DNA of 16,999 nucleotides from Kiritimatiellia bacterium. Its GTDB lineage: Bacteria > Verrucomicrobiota > Kiritimatiellia > RFP12 > UBA1067. Each line of letters begins with the position of its first letter. Positions within the stretch are counted from its first letter, which is position 1. The position numbers and the translations under genes were made by a program. This document shows, one piece after another, positions 1-6,044 of the stretch. The stretch spans positions 1 to 16,999 of the forward strand of contig JAFRBA010000233.1 of NCBI GenBank assembly GCA_017405115.1. The letters are read 5' to 3'. The notes below the pieces were generated by a model. That model was not told the DNA's origin, searched no databases, and saw nothing but the letters and a program-made list of their open reading frames with translations.

Positions 1-329
1 CGCCATCGCTCGTGGACCGTGGCGCCGGGCGGCGCCGAGAAGTCCCACGTCCCGTTGGTCGTCACTGACGCGGAGCTGAACAGCGGCGCGGGGGCCGGCG
101 CGGACACCCCGCGAAGGCCGTTCGTTCCCTTCGACCCGCCAACCTTGAGGAACCCAAGAACAGACGAAACCAGTAGCAGGCACTCGACCATGCTGCGGGG
201 AAGCAACTTGGCAACGCCTCGGAGCGGATTGACACCACGTCCGCGAAGCAAGCCAATGACAATCCATGCGAAGAGCGTTATTGGAACGAGCGCGCCGAGT
301 AGTGCGAGTCTGATGAAGGGGTCTGCCAT
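1..329 (-). CDS. Membrane-anchored protein of unknown function, N-terminal part (runs off window)
   Basis: The reading frame opens with ATG at 329 and stays open for 109 codons to the window edge, so only the N-terminus is seen. It begins MADPFIRLALLGALVP and has two hydrophobic stretches, residues about 6-27 and 47-61, that could be a signal anchor plus a second membrane segment. A Gly/Ser/Asn linker (GGSKGTNG) and an Ala-Pro run (SAPAPAPLF) follow, and then a segment rich in Thr, Ser and Asn. This looks like the start of a surface or periplasmic protein, but I do not recognise the family. The start is supported by an extended -10 at 344-349, which predicts a leader of only about 8 nt and no Shine-Dalgarno site. 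The DUF262 gene upstream ends 62 bp earlier on the same strand. Confidence 0.6.
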   Translation of the reverse strand, partial: MADPFIRLALLGALVPITLFAWIVIGLLRGRGVNPLRGVAKLLPRSMVECLLLVSSVLGFLKVGGSKGTNGLRGVSAPAPAPLFSSASVTTNGTWDFSAPPGATVHERW

Positions 330-343
330 GTCTTGTGTGCTGT

Positions 344-349
344 AGTATA
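344..349 (-). promoter_or_regulatory. Extended -10 promoter element for the 1-329 gene
   Basis: On the minus strand the sequence reads TGG-TATACT, an extended -10 element. The predicted transcription start is near 337, giving a leader of about 8 nt. No good -35 is seen. Confidence 0.5.
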
Positions 350-390
350 CCAAAAACTCACATGGCGCGTTTCGACTTGTGCGTATGCCA

Positions 391-1479
391 TCACCTGTCG
401 CTCTTCTTGAGGTTGCATGTACGGCACAGCATCTGCAGGTTGTCGGGCACGGTGTGGCCGCCCCTGGACCACGGAAGCCTGTGGTCGCCGTGCATTTCCT
501 CGAACTCGAAGTGCCTGCCGCAGTCGGCGCACCTGCCGCCCTGCCGCTCGTATGCGGCGCGCTTCTGCGAATCGGTGAACTTGCGGATGGAAAGCGCGCG
601 CTCCTGTTCGCCGCCGGAAAGAAGGTATTCGTAGATGCCTCCCTTCCGGGTCACGTCGTCGTCGGCCATGAGACGCTGGACATCACTTTCCATCATGGCC
701 GGGTCGTACTTGTTCCTGCCGTAGAGACGGAACATCCCGCCCCAGTCGAGGCCCTTCATCTCCCTGCGGTACTTCGGGAAGAGCGTCTGCACCCAGTCTA
801 TGACGCCCTTGAAGTAAAGCCACTCGGCCATTGCGGTCGTGTCGTGCTGGTGCAGGGCCATGTACTGCTTCACGCAGCCATTTGAAATCCACTCAAGCGC
901 AGTCTCCATGTAGTCCTGCCGTATCGGCTCGCCCTTCAGGTAGCGGCTGGCGAGGGTGTACGCCGGGCCGGACGGCTTGGAGAAGAAGCGCTTCATGTCC
1001 GCAGTCCAGGGCCCTGCGTAGACTGCGTTCAGGAGCTCCTGGTCCGTCAGCTCCTTGCCGGCGATGTTTATCGTCTTGAACCATTCGAGCTTCTCGTCGT
1101 CGCCGCCCTCGCAGAAATACACCGTAAGCCCGTAGTCGAGGATCGCATCCTGCTCGTTCTTCGTGAGGTTCCCGAAGTAGCGGAAGAAGTAGTCGAACTT
1201 CCCGGCGACGTACTCGCAGATGGAGAGTGTGCGCTGCTGGCCGTCCATCACCTCGTAGGTGCCGTCGCCGCGAACGGCCCAGTACATGACGTTGAGCGGA
1301 TAGCCCTTCGTGACGGTGTCGATCACGGCCTTCTGCTCGTCGTCGGAGTAGATGAACTCGCGCTGGTACTTCGGGCGCACGTCAAGCTTCCCGCCGTAGG
1401 CGACCACGCCCTCTTCCTCGTCGTTCTTGTAGCCCGCCACCAGCTCGCGGACGGTTATCGTGTGCGGCTCTATCTTCAT
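391..1479 (-). CDS. DUF262 (GmrS-like) protein with C-terminal HNH nuclease domain
   Basis: This 362-residue protein starts with a DUF262/GmrS-type domain. It has the family's PKYQREFIYS segment near residues 37-45 and the signature DGQQR at 79-83. The C-terminus, residues 314-362, is an HNH nuclease finger: C317-x2-C320, H330-G-D332-H333, N347, and C352-x2-C355. DUF262 proteins such as GmrSD act as NTP-dependent, often modification-sensitive nucleases; here HNH replaces the usual DUF1524 partner domain. The start overlaps the methyltransferase stop as ATGA, with a strong AGGAGGAGG site just before it inside the methyltransferase end, so translation is probably coupled. The pairing suggests it is the restriction or effector half of a defence unit. 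That role is inference; the domains are clear. Sampled GC is about 58%, well above its partner gene. Confidence 0.87.
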   Translation of the reverse strand: MKIEPHTITVRELVAGYKNDEEEGVVAYGGKLDVRPKYQREFIYSDDEQKAVIDTVTKGYPLNVMYWAVRGDGTYEVMDGQQRTLSICEYVAGKFDYFFRYFGNLTKNEQDAILDYGLTVYFCEGGDDEKLEWFKTINIAGKELTDQELLNAVYAGPWTADMKRFFSKPSGPAYTLASRYLKGEPIRQDYMETALEWISNGCVKQYMALHQHDTTAMAEWLYFKGVIDWVQTLFPKYRREMKGLDWGGMFRLYGRNKYDPAMMESDVQRLMADDDVTRKGGIYEYLLSGGEQERALSIRKFTDSQKRAAYERQGGRCADCGRHFEFEEMHGDHRLPWSRGGHTVPDNLQMLCRTCNLKKSDR

Positions 1480-2609
1480 TTCCTCCTCCTAATTACAATA
1501 CGGTCAAAAAGACGAATCAATTTGCCATCGCGCTCTATATAGAAACACGGACCGCCGCCAGTTTTGCCTTGCAATTGCTTTATCTTCTTCATGTCGGCAA
1601 GCGTTAGACTCTGCCCAACAATCTCAAACTGATCAGGGTTGTATTTGTCGAGAAATGTAATGGGAACACCCATCATTCCGTTCCAATCCTCCGGTATGTC
1701 AACGGTTTTACACACATCTATTGCATCGAAGTTCACATACTTCGGATAGTCGATAGGATTGTAGTGTCGTACAAACACAAACTCATCGTGCCGCTTCTTG
1801 TGATCGAGATTCGTAAACCAACCCGTTCCAGCAACGCTTATGTACTTTCTTCCATCCTCCTCGTACATCTCCGTTCCTCGCATTGGATAGTCGTCTGGAA
1901 CTTGAAATGTCATATTCTTGCCTCCGACTCGCTTATTGAAGCGCACCCCAATCCACATTTTATTTTGCATAATGAGCGGGAAAATCTCCTTGTATGTGAT
2001 AGCATTTACGTTTCCGATGATAAGAAACCTCTTGTCGTATTGGACGAGCTGTGCCACATATTCGCGGAAGAGGGAGAACGGCGGATTGGTTACGACAATG
2101 TCCGATTCCTTCAGAAGCTCGACACATTCGGTGGAGCGAAAGTCGCCGTTGCCATGCAGCTTTGGCAGAACGTTCTTGTCATTTTTGATGAGCCATTCAA
2201 CGTCGGCGAGATCTATGCGCCCATCGCCGTTCACGTCCGACACCTCGTTGATGACGATCTTGTGGGGAACTCTCTGTCGCGACAAGCGCACACCTCCCAA
2301 ATCACTCCGTGCCTCTGCGTCTCCGCGTGAAAAATCATCCTCGAAAAGATCCAGCTGCCGTCCCGCGACTGGAGAACCGGCGTAGCATGTGGCTATTAGC
2401 CGTTTTAGCTTGAGGGCGTTGAAGTTAGCGGCAAAGTATTTGAAGAAGTTGGACTCGTATGGATCATCGCAGTTGCAGAATACTACCTTGCCCGCAAAAT
2501 GGTGCGTGTAGTGCCTCAGCTCATTGTTGATGTCTGCGAGCTGCGTGTAAAACTCGTCCTTCTTCTGCTTCTTGGCATTGCCAAGCTGTGCGTTTCCGGC
2601 TTTCGCCAT
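1476..2609 (-). CDS. EcoRI-type adenine-specific DNA methyltransferase
   Basis: A 377-residue protein with features of the EcoRI methylase family: an N-terminal KKDEFYTQLADI stretch (residues 17-28), VVFCNCDDP (42-50) and SNFFKYF (53-59). The catalytic TNPPF motif covers 174-178, matching the [D/N]PP[Y/F] signature of N6-adenine methyltransferases, and FREYVAQLV follows. An EF-hand-like loop, DVNGDGRIDLAD, lies at 125-136; I recall this from relatives. Residues about 94-102 (SRGDAEARS) derive from a short tandem DNA repeat. The product would methylate adenine in a specific site and so protect DNA from a cognate nuclease, presumably the overlapping DUF262-HNH protein. Its Shine-Dalgarno GAGAGG (2619-2624, 9 nt before ATG) lies in one arm of a leader hairpin. 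A sampled stretch is about 42% GC, suggesting a separate history from the GC-rich partner. Confidence 0.87.
   Translation of the reverse strand: MAKAGNAQLGNAKKQKKDEFYTQLADINNELRHYTHHFAGKVVFCNCDDPYESNFFKYFAANFNALKLKRLIATCYAGSPVAGRQLDLFEDDFSRGDAEARSDLGGVRLSRQRVPHKIVINEVSDVNGDGRIDLADVEWLIKNDKNVLPKLHGNGDFRSTECVELLKESDIVVTNPPFSLFREYVAQLVQYDKRFLIIGNVNAITYKEIFPLIMQNKMWIGVRFNKRVGGKNMTFQVPDDYPMRGTEMYEEDGRKYISVAGTGWFTNLDHKKRHDEFVFVRHYNPIDYPKYVNFDAIDVCKTVDIPEDWNGMMGVPITFLDKYNPDQFEIVGQSLTLADMKKIKQLQGKTGGGPCFYIERDGKLIRLFDRIVIRRRK
2303..2334 (-). repeat. Three 8-bp tandem units inside the methyltransferase gene
   Basis: On the minus strand three consecutive 8-bp units are ACGCGGAG (2321-2328), ACGCAGAG (2313-2320) and GCACGGAG (2305-2312). 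Together they are 24 bp, encode RGDAEAR plus flanks and keep the frame. They resemble short repeats normally found between genes. Confidence 0.6.
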
Positions 2610-2740
2610 GTTTTAGAGCCTCTCTTCGATGCTTAACCGAGGCCCTGAGAAGCCCATGAAAGGCACACGAAGAGAGGCCACGCTTGCGCGTGTCCCCACA
2701 ACGAATCGCCTTTCACTGAAATTCTCAGGTTTCGGTCAAA
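2610..2740 (-). promoter_or_regulatory. Structured 5' leader of the methyltransferase with two exclusive folds
   Basis: Fold B pairs 2618-2628 with 2668-2678 (11 perfect base pairs, GCCTCTCTTCG with CGAAGAGAGGC) and buries the Shine-Dalgarno GAGAGG at 2619-2624. Fold A nests three perfect stems: 2644-2651 with 2722-2729 (8 bp), 2659-2664 with 2708-2713 (6 bp), and 2679-2683 with 2688-2692 (5 bp, loop TTGC). The first two stems of fold A cross fold B, so the two either exclude each other or form a pseudoknot. In fold A the arm that masks the ribosome site is held in a loop, leaving that site free. The complementarity is seen directly; the switching role is inference. Confidence 0.45.
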
Positions 2741-2790
2741 CGACTTGCTGCAGTTCCCTGCAAATGAACGCCCGGGCGTGGATGGGAGAG

Positions 2791-2877
2791 TGTAAAGTTG
2801 AAAATGGAAAATGTAAAATGATGCGTTGTCGCCACAGGCGACTTCACAACTTTACATTTTACACTTTACACTTTACA
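2791..2877. repeat. Inverted pair of heptamer repeat arrays around a hairpin
   Basis: Four 7-bp units near TGTAAAR run from 2791 to 2818 and four units of the reverse complement type, YTTTACA, run from 2850 to 2877. Between them GTCGCC-ACA-GGCGAC (2828-2842) forms a 6-bp hairpin. The whole is a long imperfect inverted repeat in the gap between the methyltransferase and the esterase. This gap (2610-3045, 436 bp) otherwise holds the leader described above, a 12-bp palindrome ACGCCCGGGCGT (2768-2779) and the promoter at 2957-2986. I see no gene in it. Confidence 0.75.
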
Positions 2878-2956
2878 TTCACCTCTCCGCTCCCGAACTA
2901 TGTCTTGCCCCCAGGCAGTCTGCCGCGATTGCAGTTTTACGCCCGAAGACGGCAGA

Positions 2957-2986
2957 ATTATACCAAAGCCGCCGCGCTGAAATCAA
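2957..2986 (-). promoter_or_regulatory. Strong sigma70-like promoter with palindrome over the -35, for the methyltransferase unit
   Basis: On the minus strand TTGATT (2981-2986) is followed after 18 bp by TATAAT (2957-2962), which is preceded by TGG as an extended -10. The -35 lies in the centre of a perfect inverted repeat, CCGCGCT (2972-2978) and AGCGCGG (2986-2992), a likely operator or hairpin. The predicted start near 2950 gives the methyltransferase a leader of about 340 nt. Confidence 0.6.
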
Positions 2987-3045
2987 GCGCGGTAGCAGTA
3001 TGAAGGTTTCCCAATTTAGTGAACGCCCGCTTGACGATCCGCGCG

Positions 3046-4380
3046 TCAGCGCCGCAGCCAGTCAGCCAGCTTGCCGCGAATCTCACGCGACCCGCTATGT
3101 CCGCAGCCAATCGCTTTTTCGATGCCCTTGTCGGACGAGCCGAATGCGTTGAACGCCGCGTAGACGCACGGCGGCGGGCATGTCGTGTCGGAAAGCCCGG
3201 CTTCGATCCTGAGCGGAATCCTGACGCGCGGCGCGAAGTGCGCGGCGTCGAAGTACGGCGCGATCGCCTCGGCGGCGGCCTTCGCCGCAGGCGTCTTCTG
3301 CCGCTCGACGAGGGACGGCCATCCGCTCTGGCGACCGGCCCTGAATCCACAGAGGTCCGTCATCGCCGGAACCTGGAACACCGCCCTTCCTATCGCCGGG
3401 TTGAGCGCGCAGAGCGCGATGCCCATCCCGCCGCCCTGGCTGCCGCCCGAATACCGCACGCGACCACGGTCCACCTCAGGCAGGGAGACAGCCCACGAGA
3501 CAACACGGTCGATCCCAAGCAGGGCGTCGTGGAAGAAGAACTCCTCGCGGCTCACCGCGCCCCCCGCTATCGCGTAGTTGCTGCCGTACTTCTTCGCACA
3601 GGCCGCGTCCTGCTCCGCATAGAGCCGCTTCTGCCCCGCAGCGTCCCTCGCCGGCTCGTACGGGTGGACGTTCACGATCAGGTGCATCTCGCCAGGCTTC
3701 ATGAACAGCCTGGTCTCGGCTTCGCACAAGGCGGGCCCCGCGCCAGGCACGTTCACGTAGAGCGGCAACGGGCCGGACGACAAGTCCCTCGGCGCGACCA
3801 GGAAGCCCCACGTCCGCTTGCCCCCGAACGTGGCGGCGCTCACCTTCCACACCTCGAACCCGCCGTCGCAAAGCCAGTCCATGCGCTCCCTGCGGAGGTC
3901 CGGCGGAACCTCGCGAGCAAGCCTGGCCTTCTCGCCGTCCCAGTACGCGTCGAAGTCGTCCGGCCGTGCCGATCCCGGCCTTATCCTCTCCGGCTCGAAG
4001 CCGACGGACCAGCACGCGTTGCCCTTGCCGAGCGCCCAGATCGCGCCGGCCTTGCGCGGCGCGGACATCGCGACGACGCGGAGGAAGCCGGGCTCCTTTA
4101 TGGTCCCGGACATCTCGAGGACTGGTTCCGCTGCCGGATCCCATTCGCGCGTAGCGAAGACGCGCTCGCCGAAGTTGTCGATCTTCACCTTGACGACGCC
4201 GCCCCGCGAGACGTCGTTCGTCGCGAGGTCGCGGGCAGTCAGCATGAAGCGGCACGTCTCGCCCAGCTTGTACATCGCGTCAGGCCTGCCGTCGGAGATC
4301 TTAATCTCGTACGGCGCCGCGACCGCGGCTACGGCAGTGAGAGCCGCCGTGCAGGCGGCAAGAAACGTCTTTGCTTTCAT
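3046..4380 (-). CDS. Secreted acetyl-xylan esterase-like protein (CE7/AXE1 fold)
   Basis: A 444-residue esterase predicted to remove acetyl groups from plant polysaccharides such as xylan, probably in the periplasm or outside the cell. It has a signal peptide, MKAKTFLAACTAALTAVAAVAA, cut near residue 22. An N-terminal region of about 110 residues, probably a beta-sandwich, precedes an alpha/beta-hydrolase domain from about 137 with the AXE1 layout. The nucleophile is S314 in GGSQGG. The likely acid is D398 (GLSDTTCPP) and the likely histidine H428 (GCGHSG). CE7 enzymes are usually about 320 residues; the extra length is the N-terminal domain. The gene starts 44 bp after the hipA stop and I see no promoter of the local type in that gap, so it may be read with hipBA, an odd pairing. 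The ribosome site (AAGGA) is very close to ATG and weak. Confidence 0.85.
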   Translation of the reverse strand: MKAKTFLAACTAALTAVAAVAAPYEIKISDGRPDAMYKLGETCRFMLTARDLATNDVSRGGVVKVKIDNFGERVFATREWDPAAEPVLEMSGTIKEPGFLRVVAMSAPRKAGAIWALGKGNACWSVGFEPERIRPGSARPDDFDAYWDGEKARLAREVPPDLRRERMDWLCDGGFEVWKVSAATFGGKRTWGFLVAPRDLSSGPLPLYVNVPGAGPALCEAETRLFMKPGEMHLIVNVHPYEPARDAAGQKRLYAEQDAACAKKYGSNYAIAGGAVSREEFFFHDALLGIDRVVSWAVSLPEVDRGRVRYSGGSQGGGMGIALCALNPAIGRAVFQVPAMTDLCGFRAGRQSGWPSLVERQKTPAAKAAAEAIAPYFDAAHFAPRVRIPLRIEAGLSDTTCPPPCVYAAFNAFGSSDKGIEKAIGCGHSGSREIRGKLADWLRR

Positions 4381-4424
4381 GTCCTTATGATCCCATCGGG
4401 TTCTTAGCCATATTGAACGGAAAA

Positions 4425-5633
4425 TCAGGACTTGCGCACGACGGCTGACTTGACCTGCGCAAGCACATCGGGCGCGGTGCCGATACCATAGCGTTCGCCG
4501 ACAAGAAGAACGTCTTCGTCCGTTATGCGGGAGAACTTTCCATTGACGGAAAGCGCGTGCTGGTTCTGCCAGTCGCCCCAGGACGGATCCCCGTCGGAGA
4601 AGTGGATGCCGGTGAGGTCGTAGGCCGGGGCCAGCTCCCAGCCGCCGCCTTCGCGCATCAGAAACGAAAAGTTCTTGGTGTGATCGTCCATCTCATTGAT
4701 GCAGACATTGAACGCCATCCGCCTGAACAGCTCCTCGAGCGCGTAATAGCCAAGGCCAAGGGCATCCGCAGTGTCAAACAGCGTTTCGTAAGCGTAGAGT
4801 TCCCTCGGTCCGCCCTGCGGCAGATGCCGCAGGGCGCATAGCGTCTGCACCAGATGCCGCCGACTTCCGTCTCGGTCAAACCGCTTCGTCATGAAATGCC
4901 TTACGCCATCCAGTTCGTACAGGCGGCATTCGCTCATCTCTATCCCTGCGGCGCGCGCTTTGAGATGGACGGCGTACTCTTCCTCTCCGGCGGACGGCTG
5001 CCCAGGATTCGTGAACTTTATGAGCCAATGCTCGAATCCAGGCGGAAGATTCTCCTGTCCGGCAAGGAACTCGCCTGTCGCCCTGTTCCAGGCGACAACC
5101 GCCTTGGCCTGCGCACCGCCGGCGGACGTTCCCACGCGGATTATCTCGCGCAGCGCATCGTCGCCGCCCAACTTTGAAAGGTCGGCGTTTAGTGCCATGC
5201 GCGACTCCTCGACAAGATTCCGCATGTCGATTGCAGTCGGCGTCAGGCGCGACGGCCCCATGTCGGGTTCGTATGTCAATGCGCCCATGCCGCGATTGCC
5301 GACATAAGCCAACCTGTCAAGCGGCGTTATCTCGGACACGTCAATGCCCTGTAATGCCATCCATTTCAGCACAAGCCTGTTTCCGAAGGAGTCCGGGAGC
5401 GAGTCGGCAAACAGACCGGGCAGCCCCATAAAGGCCCTTCGCGGGAGTTCAAATTCATCCGCCGTGTATATGGCCTTTGACAGCGGCATCGCAAAGGGAG
5501 CTATCTCAAGACCGCCACGCCGAAACTCTGGATCGTACTCAAAACGGGAATACTGGTCATAGGCGTGGACAATCACGCCAACCCGTTTTCCCCAGAGGAA
5601 TGCCGACACTGCCCTTACGGGAACATAGCTCAT
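4425..5633 (-). CDS. hipA: HipA-family serine/threonine kinase toxin
   Basis: This 402-residue protein matches the HipA toxin kinase fold in length (about 440 in E. coli) and motifs. Visible are the SLPDSFGNRL segment (78-87), the glycine-rich loop GTSAGGAQAK (168-177) with the serine that is autophosphorylated in relatives, MTKRFDRDG (248-256), the catalytic loop DDHTKNFSF (316-324) with D316 and N321, and the metal-binding D339 in PAYDL. HipA kinases halt growth by phosphorylating glutamyl-tRNA synthetase in E. coli; other family members use other targets, so the substrate here is unknown. The start overlaps the hipB-like stop as ATGA, the standard arrangement of an antitoxin-toxin pair. 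All key residues look intact, so the toxin is probably active. Confidence 0.92.
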   Translation of the reverse strand: MSYVPVRAVSAFLWGKRVGVIVHAYDQYSRFEYDPEFRRGGLEIAPFAMPLSKAIYTADEFELPRRAFMGLPGLFADSLPDSFGNRLVLKWMALQGIDVSEITPLDRLAYVGNRGMGALTYEPDMGPSRLTPTAIDMRNLVEESRMALNADLSKLGGDDALREIIRVGTSAGGAQAKAVVAWNRATGEFLAGQENLPPGFEHWLIKFTNPGQPSAGEEEYAVHLKARAAGIEMSECRLYELDGVRHFMTKRFDRDGSRRHLVQTLCALRHLPQGGPRELYAYETLFDTADALGLGYYALEELFRRMAFNVCINEMDDHTKNFSFLMREGGGWELAPAYDLTGIHFSDGDPSWGDWQNQHALSVNGKFSRITDEDVLLVGERYGIGTAPDVLAQVKSAVVRKS

Positions 5634-5953
5634 GCACCCCCCCTCTTTCTGCCCGTCGCTCGCATGCGGGCCTTTACTTGCCGAGCCTTGCCCAACGCCT
5701 CCGCAAACGCAATAGGCGAAAGCTCTTCCTTCGGTTCAAGGTCAACTATCCAACGATCTTTGCCAAGTATGCGGCAAACCTGGACGAACGTCCACAAAGT
5801 CGCCCCCGTGCCATGCTCCAAATGGCGAATTGCATTCAGCGAGACACCGCATCTCTCCGCCAGCACCTGCTGCGATATATTGGCTTGCAAGCGATGCGAC
5901 GCAACACTTGTGCCAATTCGCTTCAAAATGTCCTGCCTTGTGCCCTTGACCAT
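5630..5953 (-). CDS. hipB: HipB-like antitoxin, XRE-type helix-turn-helix regulator
   Basis: A 107-residue protein with an XRE/Cro-type helix-turn-helix at about residues 12-65, including SQQVLAERCGVSLNAIRHLEHG (27-48). A basic tail, ARMRATGRKRGG, follows. As in other hipBA modules it should bind the operators in its own promoter and neutralise HipA. The start at 5953 is supported by AAGGA 8 nt upstream and an extended -10 at 5989-5994, for a leader of about 29 nt. The stop overlaps the hipA start. HipB proteins vary a lot, so the name rests mainly on the partner gene. The C-terminal tail after the HTH is about 40 residues and may contact the kinase. Confidence 0.85.
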   Translation of the reverse strand: MVKGTRQDILKRIGTSVASHRLQANISQQVLAERCGVSLNAIRHLEHGTGATLWTFVQVCRILGKDRWIVDLEPKEELSPIAFAEALGKARQVKARMRATGRKRGGA

Positions 5954-5962
5954 TACAACAGT

Positions 5963-6014
5963 CCTTTTTAGGGTTATTAAACACGTATATTATACCATAA
6001 CTGTCCTAAAAAGG
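5963..6014 (-). promoter_or_regulatory. hipBA promoter with two CCT-N4-AGG operators
   Basis: TATAAT (5989-5994, minus strand, preceded by TGG) is flanked by CCTTTTTAGG at 5963-5972 and CCTAAAAAGG at 6005-6014. These are exact reverse complements of each other and each is itself a CCT-N4-AGG palindrome. Their centres are 42 bp apart, four helical turns, at about -27 and +15 relative to the predicted start. This fits cooperative repression by HipB-HipA. Confidence 0.65.
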
Positions 6015-6044
6015 TTTGAGGGGTTTGAAAGGTTTTGAGGGGCT
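6013..6044. repeat. Degenerate 9-10 bp tandem repeat behind the glycosidase-like gene
   Basis: The plus strand reads GGTTTGAGG, GGTTTGAAA, GGTTTTGAGG in succession. It fills the space between the stop codon of the 6045-7073 gene and the outer hipB operator. Confidence 0.6.

Noticed and set aside
391..1079. Long plus-strand ORFs over the DUF262-HNH gene and other GC-rich genes
   Set aside because: They are antisense shadows in high-GC coding sequence without family motifs.
2629..2760. Pseudogene fragment on the minus strand before the methyltransferase
   Set aside because: Open stretch is short, has a stop and no recognisable match; the inverted repeats explain the region better.
2972..2992. 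Terminator downstream of the esterase gene
   Set aside because: Hairpin has no following U-run in the right direction and contains a -35 box; read as promoter/operator instead.
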